Of a DNA stretch of 64,000 nt, positions 1-9,184 are shown piece by piece. The DNA lies in the NCBI RefSeq assembly GCF_000265075.1, contig NZ_AJYA01000018.1, forward strand, positions 23,112 to 87,111, read 5' to 3'. This stretch comes from Nitritalea halalkaliphila LW7 (GTDB taxonomy: Bacteria; Bacteroidota; Bacteroidia; Cytophagales; Cyclobacteriaceae). The notes below the pieces were generated by a model that was given only the letters and a program-made list of their open reading frames with translations, did no database searches and was not told where the DNA came from. Position 1 is the first letter of the stretch. Each line of letters starts with the position of its first letter. The translations under genes and the position numbers were made by a program.

Positions 1-130
1 GTAGGAAAATCGAAAGTTTGCTGGATTAAATCAATGTATTTGTTCATTTCAGCTGTTTTGGTTTGACTAACAAAAATCCAAAATATTTTCGACACCACCT
101 TATGTTTGGGCACAAATCTGGACTAAATGT

Positions 131-161
131 AAAAAGTCGCCTTCAAAGAAAGCGACTTTTT
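131..161. terminator. Bidirectional hairpin terminator
   Basis: Perfect 10-bp stem AAAAAGTCGC (131-140) / GCGACTTTTT (152-161) with an 11-nt loop. The A-tract and T-tract make it usable on both strands. It would end the minus-strand globin lipoprotein transcript whose stop is at 258. The remaining sequence from 1 to 257 shows no gene. Confidence 0.7.
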
Positions 162-257
162 AAAACCTAAATTCCCTCACTTAGGAACCTCACTGCGAAT
201 TTAGGCTTGTGGATAAATTTAACTAGAATTTTACTCTTTATAATACACTATATCTGC

Positions 258-1331
258 TTAGCGCTGAATCACAGCGTCACGTAAGCCCGGGCTGTTTAAC
301 AAGCCACCAAACTCTCCGATAACAGACTCAGGAACTTCTAAACCTTTTGCAGCTTCTACGATAGCCGCTACGAACAGATCATAATCCGCAGCATTCACTA
401 GACCTGTCATGCGTGGGTTCTGCTCAGGATCATGCGCAGCTACCATGTCTAAACCTGTGTACTGAATGTTAACAGAACCGATAGCTTCTGCTAAGAATTC
501 AGAGAAATCTTGCACCAGCGTAGCGAAACCTGACGTGTCACCTGCACCCACCTCTGCTAAAAGAACAGAGAAATAAGGTAATAAATCTGTATATTTACCT
601 TCAGGATTAGAAGCGATAAGCAATACTGTTTCAGTAACCACTGCACGCAAAGGAACAAATCCAGCCTCGATTAACTGACCAGGATTCTCTGGATCATCGA
701 TAAGGCCTGAACCTCCTAAACGTGTGTATAAATCCAGCATCTCATCATCAGCACGCTGCACGATAGGCTCACGTACAGATTCTAATAACTCACCCACTGG
801 TCCGATAACATCAGAGCTAGTAATTCCAGCCTGAGCAGCACCTTCTACCACCGCTTGGATGAATAGATCATAATCTGCATTGTTAATCAAACCATCCATA
901 CGTGGATTACGCTGCGGATCATGCGCTGCCTCCATATCTAATCCTGTGTAGGTAAAAGGACCCCCAGTAGCCTCAGCCAAGAAAATGGTGAAATCATCCA
1001 CTAACTGCGCAAACCCAGAGAAGTCATCTCTTGCTACCTCGTTTAAAAGGACGCTGAAATAAGGAAGTAGATCATCATAAACACCCCCTTCATTCGTCGC
1101 AATAGTCAATACGGTGTTGGTTACCACAGTTCTCAGGTTAAGGAAACCCTGCTGGATCTGCTGGCCCGGATTATCAGGATCAGGAACTAAGGTAGTCCCT
1201 CCAAGCATAGTGGCGTAAAAGGAATCATCCTCCATCATCGGTGGATCCATCGGATCATCATCACTGCAGGATGAAAATACCAATAGAGATCCCACCACGA
1301 AACTGGCTAGCCAATAATTAATTCGTCTCAT
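258..1331 (-). CDS. Lipoprotein with two tandem truncated-globin (TrHb1-like) domains
   Basis: Seen: a 357-aa protein with a lipoprotein signal peptide (hydrophobic core, then SS-C at residue 22) and an acidic, Pro-rich linker, followed by two homologous repeats (about 38-193 and 199-356). Each repeat follows the group 1 truncated haemoglobin layout: start with LGG, a helix containing LRxVV, a TGGP-like stretch, YTGxDMxAAH, and a C-terminal helical bundle with V(P)xxxxG. The His of AAHD (137 and 300) matches the proximal haem ligand F8. Both repeats carry an insertion between LGG and the B helix and between the F8 His and the G helix (DPxxNPRMxGL). The usual B10 Tyr is replaced by Val in both, so distal-pocket chemistry may differ. 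It sits 23 bp downstream of an HMA-like membrane protein on the same strand. Inferred: outer-membrane- or periplasm-anchored haem protein; O2/NO chemistry or haem handling is possible. The family call is from pattern recognition only. Confidence 0.72.
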   Translation of the reverse strand: MRRINYWLASFVVGSLLVFSSCSDDDPMDPPMMEDDSFYATMLGGTTLVPDPDNPGQQIQQGFLNLRTVVTNTVLTIATNEGGVYDDLLPYFSVLLNEVARDDFSGFAQLVDDFTIFLAEATGGPFTYTGLDMEAAHDPQRNPRMDGLINNADYDLFIQAVVEGAAQAGITSSDVIGPVGELLESVREPIVQRADDEMLDLYTRLGGSGLIDDPENPGQLIEAGFVPLRAVVTETVLLIASNPEGKYTDLLPYFSVLLAEVGAGDTSGFATLVQDFSEFLAEAIGSVNIQYTGLDMVAAHDPEQNPRMTGLVNAADYDLFVAAIVEAAKGLEVPESVIGEFGGLLNSPGLRDAVIQR

Positions 1332-1354
1332 AGTAGTTTAATTTAATTAATTGT

Positions 1355-1789
1355 TTAATTCTCGAAAGCTTTCTGAAAAAAGGCTCCTAATCGATATGTA
1401 AGTGAGTTCTTGTTAATGGCCGGACAGCTTTGCGCCAGCATTTCATCGGAAGGTTTAAAAACCGATGCCCCCGCATTAAAATCCGCATTTATCAGCTGCG
1501 CTATGTCCGCCGGAGCCGTCTTCCGCTGATCGTAAATAAGTACCACATGGCCCGCTTCAGCGTTCATACGCGCTGTTCGAACACCCTCCACTTGAGATAC
1601 AAATTCATGGATGTCTTTACCCTTCTCCTCGTCTAAGGCTTCAGGAAACTCTATCCGGATCATGGCTTGATGATTTAACCTACCGGGAACATCTTGCTTG
1701 GGCTTGGTCACCAAATAAATGTGCACTGCCAGCGTCGCCACCAATACAAACACGATGGCCACCGCGCCTAGAATAATTTTTTTTAGCAT
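1355..1789 (-). CDS. Membrane-anchored HMA-like (ferredoxin-fold) protein
   Basis: A 144-aa protein starting at MLKKIILG, chosen over an upstream Met because the transmembrane helix (about residues 5-27) then lies at the N-terminus. After the helix comes a region of about 70 residues with the beta-alpha-beta-beta-alpha-beta rhythm of heavy-metal-associated domains: IRIEFPE, a helix with VSQVEGV, then ARMNAEAGHVVLIYD. It lacks the CxxC metal motif; the only Cys is in QSCP near the C-terminus. The reading frame continues 23 bp before the globin-like lipoprotein, so the two are probably co-transcribed, and an inverted repeat lies just upstream (1824-1854). Function unknown. The HMA resemblance is structural inference, not a confident family match. 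Confidence 0.5.
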   Translation of the reverse strand: MLKKIILGAVAIVFVLVATLAVHIYLVTKPKQDVPGRLNHQAMIRIEFPEALDEEKGKDIHEFVSQVEGVRTARMNAEAGHVVLIYDQRKTAPADIAQLINADFNAGASVFKPSDEMLAQSCPAINKNSLTYRLGAFFQKAFEN

Positions 1790-1823
1790 AATGGAAGTCC
1801 TTTGATGCCAGTAAATACGAGAC

Positions 1824-1854
1824 TGTGGAACCAACTGGATTAAAAAGTTCCACA
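1824..1854 (-). promoter_or_regulatory. Inverted repeat upstream of HMA/globin operon (candidate operator)
   Basis: TGTGGAAC (1824-1831) and GTTCCACA (1847-1854) are perfect 8-bp arms separated by 15 bp, ending 35 bp before the HMA-like gene's start codon on the minus strand. No T-tract follows, so a terminator is unlikely. The position suits a dimeric regulator site; the regulator is unknown. Confidence 0.4.
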
Positions 1855-1913
1855 ATTGAAAATAACTTTTCTATGAATTCAGAATTTCTTATTTTTAGGA
1901 ACGCATTAAAAAC

Positions 1914-2699
1914 ATGAAAAAATTACTATTCTTACTTCTTATACTGACACTTAGCGCTTGCGATCGAGAGTTTGCTCGTGGCGAACGCTACTTCCTCCAA
2001 GAAGAATATGCCGCTGCTATAAAGGAGTTTAATAAAGTGCTCTTCCTAAAAGTTACCGACACCCAAAGCCTCTTCCTCCGCGCGCGCGCCTTTGAGGAGC
2101 TCGAACAGTTTAAAGAAGCCTTCGAAGATTATAACCGCATCCTCAGTCTGCGCCCTGATCATGCTCACGCCTACGCGGGAAAAGGCAAAATCTACTGGAA
2201 ACTTAAAAAGTATAAGGAAGCTGAAGTGGAACTGCTTAAGGCTGCTCAGTACGCTCCCGACGATGCCGACATCCTGCTGCTCCTCGGTAGAAGCATGCTG
2301 AAAAATGGGCGCTTTAAATCTGCCGACGAATTTCTGGACCAAGCGAAGAAAATTCGCCCCGAGGCTGCCGACATTTACTACTATCAGGGTATGGCACGCT
2401 CTCAAATCGGTGACATCAATGGCGCCGCAGCCTCCTTTAATATGGCCCTACGCTATGACCCCGATAACCTCGCTGCCCGCTATAACCGAGGCCTTACCCT
2501 CCTCATTATAGGCTACCTGCCCTGGGCCGAAGATGATTTCGATGATGTACTCCGCTATAAGCCCGATCACGTGGAAGCACTCGCACATCGGGGGGTGGCG
2601 CGCGTGCGCCAAAATAAACGCAGTGGCTGTGCAGACATCGAAGCGGCGATGGCTAAAGGCAGCCAATATGCCGCACGTAACCGGCATCTCTGTCCTTAA
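1914..2699 (+). CDS. TPR-repeat lipoprotein
   Basis: A 261-aa protein with a classic lipoprotein signal (hydrophobic core, LSAC with Cys at 16). The rest is a solenoid of about six tetratricopeptide repeats recognisable by the W/Y-G-A-P spacing (for example AYAGKGKIYWKL, IYYYQGMARSQIG, ARYNRGLTLLIIG, ALAHRGVARV). TPR proteins are scaffolds for protein-protein contacts; the lipid anchor places this one on the periplasmic face of a membrane. The last repeat ends in a CADIEAAMAKGS variant seen in TPR proteins of this phylum. It is transcribed alone, ended by the hairpin at 2707-2731. Partner unknown. Confidence 0.85.
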   Translation: MKKLLFLLLILTLSACDREFARGERYFLQEEYAAAIKEFNKVLFLKVTDTQSLFLRARAFEELEQFKEAFEDYNRILSLRPDHAHAYAGKGKIYWKLKKYKEAEVELLKAAQYAPDDADILLLLGRSMLKNGRFKSADEFLDQAKKIRPEAADIYYYQGMARSQIGDINGAAASFNMALRYDPDNLAARYNRGLTLLIIGYLPWAEDDFDDVLRYKPDHVEALAHRGVARVRQNKRSGCADIEAAMAKGSQYAARNRHLCP

Positions 2700-2706
2700 A
2701 AAATAG

Positions 2707-2731
2707 AAGGGGAACTACACACCCCTTTTTT
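2707..2731 (+). terminator. Rho-independent terminator after TPR lipoprotein
   Basis: Stem AAGGGG (2707-2712) / CCCCTT (2722-2727) with a 9-nt loop, followed by a run of T. Confidence 0.7.
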
Positions 2732-2763
2732 CTCCTTTACACCTGAAATTTAAAAAAGCCACC

Positions 2764-2771
2764 TAACTTTG
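2764..2771 (+). promoter_or_regulatory. Bacteroidota -7 element (TAACTTTG)
   Basis: Matches TAnnTTTG and lies 33 bp before the ATG at 2804. It supports that ATG over the upstream Met at 2771, which would begin inside the promoter itself. No clear -33 element is visible. Confidence 0.45.
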
Positions 2772-2803
2772 TGGCTTCTTTTTTAGGTTTCACCCGAACA
2801 CGT

Positions 2804-3559
2804 ATGCCCGATAAAAAGCTCGTCATCATCCCCACCTATAATGAAATCGAAAACATCCACGATATGGTGCATGCCGTCCTCAGCCTGCCCGAACTTTTCG
2901 ACCTCCTCATCATAGACGATGGCTCGCCAGACGGTACCGCAGAAGCAGTACAGCAGCTCCAAAACCCCTATCCGAACAGGCTGTACCTACTGAAGCGCGC
3001 CGGCAAGCTCGGCCTTGGAACCGCCTACCTCGAAGGCTTCGCTTTTGCCCTCCAAAAGGGCTACCACTACATCTTCGAAATGGATGCCGACTTTTCCCAT
3101 AACCCCCTAGACCTGCCCAAACTGCTCGACGCCTGCCAAAACCAAGGCCACGATATGGCAATCGGCTCCCGCTACATCACAGGCGTAAACGTGGTCAACT
3201 GGCCCATGTCACGCGTCCTCATGTCCTTTTTTGCTTCCAAATACGTACAGTTCATTACTGGAATGCCCATAAAAGACGCCACCGCCGGGTTTAAATGCTA
3301 CAAGCGCGAAGTACTCGAAACGATTCCCTTAGATAAAATAAAGTTTGTGGGTTACGCCTTCCAGATCGAAATGAAATTCTCTGCCTGGATTCGGGGCTTT
3401 TCTATAAAAGAAGTGCCCATCATCTTCACCGACCGCACCCGCGGACAGTCAAAAATGAATATTGGCATCTTTAAAGAAGCCGTCTTCGGTGTCTTTCACA
3501 TGAAACTACGTAGCCTTTTTCGCCGCCCGAAACACCGAAAGCAGATGACCGGCCCTTAA
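2804..3559 (+). CDS. Polyprenol-phosphate mannosyltransferase (Dpm1-like GT2)
   Basis: A 251-aa protein without membrane segments, the length of single-domain dolichol-phosphate-mannose synthases. It begins with the GT2 signature LVIIPTYNE, then DDGSPDGT (nucleotide-sugar binding), the metal-binding D-x-D in EMDADFSH, and the acceptor region GSRYITG. These enzymes transfer mannose (or glucose) from a nucleotide sugar to polyprenyl phosphate at the cytoplasmic membrane face, giving a lipid-linked donor for glycans or protein O-glycosylation. Start set at 2804 from homologue length and the promoter at 2764. The gene stands alone, convergent with the LolC/E permease. Confidence 0.88.
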   Translation: MPDKKLVIIPTYNEIENIHDMVHAVLSLPELFDLLIIDDGSPDGTAEAVQQLQNPYPNRLYLLKRAGKLGLGTAYLEGFAFALQKGYHYIFEMDADFSHNPLDLPKLLDACQNQGHDMAIGSRYITGVNVVNWPMSRVLMSFFASKYVQFITGMPIKDATAGFKCYKREVLETIPLDKIKFVGYAFQIEMKFSAWIRGFSIKEVPIIFTDRTRGQSKMNIGIFKEAVFGVFHMKLRSLFRRPKHRKQMTGP

Positions 3560-3573
3560 GCTATTCCCCACAC

Positions 3574-4790
3574 TTAATCGAAGCGAATCGCTTTAATCGG
3601 CTGTACACCCGCTATTAGCCGCGCAGGAATCAGTAGAACCAAAGCTGTCAACACAAAAACAAACACATTCAGCCCAATCAGCAGGGGCCAATTCCAAGCA
3701 ATCGGAACGGCCTCCATATAATAAGCTTCAGGATCCAAACGGATGAAACGATAGCGGTCTTGTAGCATGCCCAGGCCTAAACCTACCGAATTCCCGATTA
3801 GCATGCCCTTTCCTATGATGCGTAGGCCGTTCCAGAAAAATATGCGCCGAATCAACTGAAAAGAAGCCCCTAATGCTTTTAAAAGCCCGATCATCGGGGT
3901 GCGTTCCATGATCAGGATAAACAGTACAGAGACCATATTAAAGGCTGCCACAAATAAAATCAGGCCTAAAAAGACGTACACATTATTATTTAAAAGTGCC
4001 AGCCAATCAAAAATGTCAGCGAAGCGATCTTTCACGCGCTGTAGGCGCAAATCGTAATCCATCAAATCTTCAAGCTCCAAATAGGCTGCATCTAAGGCAG
4101 TAGGATCTTTTAAAAAGAGAGACAGCCTCCCACCTGATCAGCATTCCAGCCGTTAAGATTTCGGACCGTCTGAATATCACCGATGATGATTTTTTCATCA
4201 AAAGCCTCCATATACGTTTCGTAGATACCCACGATTTCTACATTGCGGAAGCGCGGGGGATCCTGAACGAAGTAGAGCACAAATTTATCACCGAGAGAAA
4301 GTAACAGCTTGTTGGCGATTTTTTGGGAAATCAATACTTCATTTACCGCCTGCTCTGCCTCATGGCGGATAAATCGGCCTGCTTTCAATGAGGGGCGGAA
4401 GTCTACAGTATCGAAATCGGCTGCCACCCCCTTAAAGAGGACACCCTCCACTTCTTCGTCGCCCTTTATGAGTCCCGGCTTGTGGGCATAGGACTGCACA
4501 TGCCGCAGCAGAGGGTGCTCCCGGTGGTCGCGGTAAAAAAAACTTTCCGTGCTCATAGGAACCTCCTCGAAAGCATTGCCCGACATAAACTTGGTAACCT
4601 GCAGATGCCCTGTAAAGCGGTAAATCTTCTCCCCTACCTCACGCTGAAAACCACCTAGTATCATAAAAGCCAGCATAGATACGGCGATACCGATCGCTAC
4701 ACTGCCGACCGCAATGCGGTGTATGGTGCCCGTAAAACCGCCACTGCCCTTAAAACTGATTCTTTTCGCTATGAAATAGGAGAGGTTCAA
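3574..4790 (-). CDS. LolC/LolE-family lipoprotein-release permease (frameshifted)
   Basis: Two overlapping-phase pieces (4790-4110, then 4080-3574) form one 405-aa ABC permease once a base is restored near 4126 (GGAGG|CTG). The N-terminal piece has the first transmembrane helix (IAVGSVAIGIAVSMLAFMILGGF) and the start of the large periplasmic MacB-like domain. The C-terminal piece carries the remaining three helices with the FtsX-type loop LIMERTPMIGLLKALGAS. Architecture TM1-periplasmic domain-TM2-4 and length fit LolC/LolE, which with LolD moves lipoproteins out of the inner membrane. The matching ATPase gene is not adjacent; a LolD-like gene lies at 53912-54604. Divergent from namZ with only 42 bp between. 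I regard the break as a sequence error rather than decay. Confidence 0.82.
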
Positions 4791-4832
4791 AGAATTTATT
4801 TAATTTAGTTCTAAAATTCACCCAAAGATACT

Positions 4833-6065
4833 ATGAAGCCCCCACAAATTACGCTCTTGTTCCTTTTTTTCAGCTTGATTTCCCTTCAGTGTCGTGCAGA
4901 CCATACCAGCTCCTCCAAGCATCTCGGCCCTAAGCCGGAAAAAAGTGCTGGTGCCTTAGCCTTGGATATCCTGGCGGGAGCCGACCAGCCTGAACGCTAC
5001 CTACCGCTCATGGAAGGCAAGCGTCTTGGCTTAATCGTGAACCAAAGCTCCCTGCTACAGCAAGACGGCACAAGTACGCACCTCGTGGATTTTCTGCTGG
5101 CAGAAGGACAGCAAATCCAAAAGATATTTGTTCCCGAGCATGGCTTCCGTGGAAATGCCGACGCCGGCGAACGCATCGGAAATGAAACCGACCCCGCCAC
5201 AGGCCTCCCCCTGCTTTCCCTTTACGGAGACCAGAAAAAACCGCAACAGCAAACACTGGCAGATGTCGACTTGCTCGTTTTTGATCTACAAGATGTAGGT
5301 GTGCGCTTTTATACGTATATTTCTACCCTTCACTATGTAATGGAGGCCGCCGCTGAAGCGGGAAAACCTGTTTTGATCTTGGATAGACCCAACCCGAATG
5401 GCGATTACGTCGCAGGTCCTCTCCTAAAAAAAGGGTTCGAAAGCTTCGTCGGAATCCATCCTATACCGGTCGTACACGGTCTCACTGTGGGCGAACTGGC
5501 ACACATGATTAATGGAGAAGCCTGGCTAAAAGGTGGCCTGCAAGCAGAAATCAACGTCGTGCCCGTCGCCAACTGGAACCACCAGACACCCTATGAACTA
5601 CCTGTTCGCCCCTCCCCTAATCTCCCGAATTATCAGTCGATCCGTCTCTACCCCTCCCTGTGCTTCTTCGAAGGCACGGACGTTTCCGTAGGACGCGGCA
5701 CTCCCTTTCCCTTCCAGGTTTATGGCTATCCCAAAAAAGATTTTGGTCCCTTTTCCTTTACCCCACAGCCCACCGAAGGTGCCAAAAACCCGCCACATAA
5801 GGGGAAAGAATGTTTCGGCCAAGATCTCAGAGCGGCGGAAAACCATGCCGCAGCTGGCTTTACTCTAGAATTCGTATTAGACGCCTACCAGAAATCCGGG
5901 AAAGGGGCAGCCTTTTTTACACCGTTTTTCGATAAATTGGCCGGTACGGATGCGCTGCGCAAAGGTATTTTAGCAGGCATGTCCGCTGAAGAACTGGAAG
6001 AGAGTTGGGCAGAGGAACTTAACACCTACAAAAAGATGCGCGAAAAGTATCTTTTATACGAATAA
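4833..6065 (+). CDS. namZ: Exo-beta-N-acetylmuramidase NamZ (DUF1343)
   Basis: A 410-aa exported protein with an N-terminal signal ending near LISLQC (Cys 20; Gln at -1 makes the lipobox imperfect). It carries the DUF1343 hallmarks in order: LGLIVNQSSLL, FVPEHGFRG, LPLLSLYG, DLLVFDLQDVGVRFYTYISTL, LDRPNPN, the RPSPNLP segment, and a C-terminal Y-P-S-L-C-FFEGTDVSVGRGT region. NamZ-type enzymes remove non-reducing-end MurNAc from peptidoglycan fragments, a cell-wall recycling or scavenging step. Intact, and with its own short promoter region shared divergently with the Lol permease. Confidence 0.88.
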   Translation: MKPPQITLLFLFFSLISLQCRADHTSSSKHLGPKPEKSAGALALDILAGADQPERYLPLMEGKRLGLIVNQSSLLQQDGTSTHLVDFLLAEGQQIQKIFVPEHGFRGNADAGERIGNETDPATGLPLLSLYGDQKKPQQQTLADVDLLVFDLQDVGVRFYTYISTLHYVMEAAAEAGKPVLILDRPNPNGDYVAGPLLKKGFESFVGIHPIPVVHGLTVGELAHMINGEAWLKGGLQAEINVVPVANWNHQTPYELPVRPSPNLPNYQSIRLYPSLCFFEGTDVSVGRGTPFPFQVYGYPKKDFGPFSFTPQPTEGAKNPPHKGKECFGQDLRAAENHAAAGFTLEFVLDAYQKSGKGAAFFTPFFDKLAGTDALRKGILAGMSAEELEESWAEELNTYKKMREKYLLYE

Positions 6066-6151
6066 TCAACTGCAAAAAGCGCCATTTAATCGGAAAACCA
6101 AAATTTATCGTAAATTACAACCAAATGCCCGCTTGCATGTTGTAAGAGAGC

Positions 6152-7254
6152 ATGAAAAAAGGTTTTTTTCTATCGCTTATTATCGCACCCCTACTCATGA
6201 TCGCAGTTTATACCCCAGGGAAGGTGCAGGAAGCGGGTACATTCGTTTCTAACGAGGAGTTAGAATCAGTATCCGGCATTGAAAATTGGCAAGGCACGCC
6301 CTTAGATGCTAAGGGACGTTATGTTAACCTGTACCAGCCCTTCGAGTCAAGTTTTAAAGATTTGCTAAAATGGCAGCTTAGCAAAAACCCTCAAAAACAC
6401 GAGAAGGAAAATGATTATCGAGAACCTCCTGTCACCAACCAAAAAATAGATTTCAATACCAAAGACGATTTCCTCATTTGGATGGGGCACGCGAGCTTTC
6501 TCATGCGATTAGATGGCGTGACGATACTTACAGATCCTGTTCTGATCGATAATACCTTTTTAAAACTGCGCCACGCGCTTCCCTACGATCTTTTAGAAAT
6601 CCCCCAGCTGGATTATATTTTGCTTTCACATGCCCACCGCGACCACTGCGATAAGGCTACGCTTAGCTTTCTCTTCGAGCAGCATCCAAATGTTCGCGTC
6701 CTGACCGGACTGGCATCGGCGAAGTTATCGGAGACTGGCGCAGCCATAGCAAGCAGACCATTACCGAGGCGGGCTGGTTTCAGCGCTACCCCCTACAGAA
6801 GAAGGGCCTTGAAATCACCTACCTGCCTGCTCGTCACTGGTCACGGCGCGGACTACTGGATGAAAATAAGACGCTTTGGGGTGGGTTTTACATAAAAAGC
6901 AAGACGAAAAGCATCTTTTTTATGGGCGATAGTGGCTACGATGCTCATTTTAAATTGATCGCCGACGCGCTCGGAGCACCCGATTATGCCATCATGGGTG
7001 TGGGCGCCTACAAGCCAGAGTGGTTTATGGCCCAAGCGCATATCAGTCCTTTAGATGCCATCAAGGCCTTTAATGAAATGGGAGCTAAAACCTTTATCCC
7101 CATGCACTATGGGACATTCGACCTGAGCGATGAGCCCTCACTCGAACCTTGGGATGTGCTCTGGGAGCATAAAAAAACGATTAATGGAAAATTAGAAGAA
7201 GGCATCTTAGGCCGAAACTATTTTCACTACGACAAGACAGAGCGCTTTTTTTAA
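6152..7254 (+). CDS. MBL-fold metallo-hydrolase, NAPE-PLD/UlaG-like (frameshifted)
   Basis: Restoring one A near 6727 (TTA|TCGGAG) joins two pieces into a 367-aa protein with an N-terminal signal or anchor helix. The metallo-beta-lactamase core is clear: GHASFLMRLDG, TDPV, the zinc motif S-H-A-H-R-D-H (around residue 160), LPARHWSRRG, FFMGDSGYD with the metal-bridging Asp, and IPMHYGTFDLSDEP. This order and the WSRRGLLDENKTLWGGF segment match the N-acylphosphatidylethanolamine phospholipase D-like branch of the MBL family. Substrate in bacteria is not established; export plus an MBL core suggests a periplasmic hydrolase. Confidence 0.8.
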
Positions 7255-7268
7255 GGAAGCGCTACAAA

Positions 7269-7317
7269 CATGGCGAAGTAATTCCCGAGACAGCGTGAAC
7301 AGGGTGTCGCTGCCATG
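7269..7317. other. Nested inverted repeats in intergenic region
   Basis: CATGGC (7269-7274) pairs with GCCATG (7312-7317) around CAGCG (7291-7295) / CGCTG (7308-7312). It lies between convergent genes and has no proper T-tract, so it may be a 3' end structure of unclear type. Confidence 0.3.
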
Positions 7318-7354
7318 CGAAAAAACAGCGAAGCGACTACCCTTTTCAACATGG

Positions 7355-7870
7355 CTACAGCTTGAATACTACTCCTAAATTTAGCCAGCCATAAGTGTTA
7401 CCGATTTCTCCATATGCACCTAAGCGCTCAGAAAAGTAATACCGTGCTCCAGCATGGAATGCAGGAAAGATCCCTCCTACGCGAATACCTTCGAAGCCCG
7501 TGCTAAAGCTTCTATAATAGATACCAAGACCTCCATAAAAATCCCAGTCATCCTCTAAATCTACTAGTTCTGCAAAGTGATAAGAGGCACGCCCTCCAAT
7601 ATAGGTAATTGAAAACCCCGAAAATCCAGCGTATCCTATCTCACCACCGACTCCAAGAACACCTTTTTCGAGTTGTGTTACACCAAACTCTACGCCGGCT
7701 CCAATAGGCAGCGTTCCACCCATTCCCGCAGAGTAAACAGTACCGAATCCAATACCTGCGTTAAGCACCACATCCTTTTCCTGAAAGGTTTGCGATTGGG
7801 CACTAAAATGCCATAAAAATAAGCCACTAAGCAAAAGCAGTAGACGTAATGTGCGGAAGAAGTCCTTCAT
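7355..7870 (-). CDS. Small outer-membrane beta-barrel protein
   Basis: A 171-aa protein starting at MKDFFRTLR; an earlier in-frame Met was rejected because it would precede the signal peptide (LLLLLSGLFLWHFSAQSQ) by 25 residues. The mature part alternates polar and hydrophobic/aromatic residues in short strands separated by Gly-rich turns (VLNAGIGFGTVYSAG, GVGGEIGYAGFSG, GARYYFSERLGAYGEIG) and ends in VVFKL, as expected of an eight-stranded OmpA/OmpW-like barrel. No specific family recognised; role unknown. Confidence 0.7.
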   Translation of the reverse strand: MKDFFRTLRLLLLLSGLFLWHFSAQSQTFQEKDVVLNAGIGFGTVYSAGMGGTLPIGAGVEFGVTQLEKGVLGVGGEIGYAGFSGFSITYIGGRASYHFAELVDLEDDWDFYGGLGIYYRSFSTGFEGIRVGGIFPAFHAGARYYFSERLGAYGEIGNTYGWLNLGVVFKL

Positions 7871-8080
7871 AATACTATAGTTTTTTAAATAGATCTTGCA
7901 AAAGATAACCAAACAAACTTTCACAAATAGAAACGATTCGTTCAAAGGTAAGAATCGTTAGGGGCAAATAAAAATAAAAAGGACCTCCGTGCAGAAGATA
8001 AACGCTTAAATGTCCCTTTCTTCTGAATTAAGAAGCGAACATGCTACTGGAAACCAAAGAAACACCTAACCCCATGCGCA

Positions 8081-9184
8081 TCAAGGAAAAACGATGTGCA
8101 GCTGCACGCCATGCTGTTCAGGCTGGGTGTTTAACTTCTGCAAGCCTACGCCCATCAGCCGAATGGGCTGCTTGAGCGGCTCCTGCTCTAACAGAGCGCG
8201 ATAAAATTCCTCCAGCGCCTCCTCCGGGATGTAATGCTCCTGGCTTCGAGAACGCGTCTGCTGACTAAAATCACTGTATTTTAGTTTCAGCACCGCCGTG
8301 CGCCCCTTCAGCCCCTGCTTGCGGAGTCGCTTCTTTAGGTCTTCTAATAAGCGCTGAAGCGCAAAATCCAATTCATTTCTCGCGCTGATGTCTTGCTCGA
8401 AAGTGCTTTCCACACTGATGGATTTGCGCATACGATCAGGCTGCACGGGAGAATCATGAATGCCCCGAACGATTTGGTAGTAATGTTGCCCCGACTTGCC
8501 AAAATGTTTGGTTAAAAAAGCCAGGGAAAAGGACTTGAGGTCCGCCCCGGAATAAATCCCAAAACGGTTTAACTTAGCCGCAGTCACCTTGCCGACCCCA
8601 TAAAACTTCTCCACAGGAAGTCGTTCTAAAAATTCCGCCGCATCCTCTGGTAAAATAACCGCCTGCCCATTTGGCTTCCGTAAATCGGAGGCCGTCTTGG
8701 CTAAAAACTTATTGTAACTCACCCCCGCCGAGGCAGTCAACCCCGTCTCCTGAAAAATCCGCTTGCGAATCAGGTAGGCCATATAAATGGCTGACTTATA
8801 GCCAAATTTATTTTCTGTCACATCTAAAAACGCCTCGTCTAAGGAAAGTGGCTCCACGAAATCTGTAAACGAAAAAAATATCTCTTGCACCTGCTGGGAA
8901 ACCTCTTTATAGACGGAAAAGCGTGGCGGCACAAAAAGCAAATGGGGACACTTTCGGATGGCCAGCTTCCCAGGCATCGCTGAGCGTACTCCATAGGCGC
9001 GCGCCTCATAAGATGCCGCCGCCACCACACCACGTTCACCATCACCCCCTACCGCCACAGGCTTGCCACGTAGTTCCGGATGATCGCGCTGCTCTACAGA
9101 AGCAAAGAAAGCATCCATGTCCACATGAATGATTTTGCGCCAGCGCACAGCCTCCTGACCCCGCTCCTTCTCCTGCTTATTCAC
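8081..9184 (-). CDS. dinB: DNA polymerase IV (Y-family)
   Basis: A 367-aa translesion polymerase. Palm motifs are intact: IIHVDMDAFFASVE near the N-terminus (first catalytic Asp), AASYEARAYGVRSAMP, and SLDEAFLDV (catalytic Asp-Glu), followed by the SAGVSYNKFLAKTASDLRKPNG region, the helix-hairpin-helix thumb (FYGVGKVTAAKL) and a little-finger domain. The C-terminus ends without an obvious long beta-clamp tail. The start overlaps the end of pabB by 8 bp, so the two genes are probably translationally coupled. No SOS-box-like site was recognised. Confidence 0.93.
   Translation of the reverse strand: MNKQEKERGQEAVRWRKIIHVDMDAFFASVEQRDHPELRGKPVAVGGDGERGVVAAASYEARAYGVRSAMPGKLAIRKCPHLLFVPPRFSVYKEVSQQVQEIFFSFTDFVEPLSLDEAFLDVTENKFGYKSAIYMAYLIRKRIFQETGLTASAGVSYNKFLAKTASDLRKPNGQAVILPEDAAEFLERLPVEKFYGVGKVTAAKLNRFGIYSGADLKSFSLAFLTKHFGKSGQHYYQIVRGIHDSPVQPDRMRKSISVESTFEQDISARNELDFALQRLLEDLKKRLRKQGLKGRTAVLKLKYSDFSQQTRSRSQEHYIPEEALEEFYRALLEQEPLKQPIRLMGVGLQKLNTQPEQHGVQLHIVFP

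Noticed and set aside
2771..2803. Alternative upstream start of the mannosyltransferase
   Set aside because: It would begin at the last base of the TAACTTTG promoter element; ATG at 2804 matches family length.
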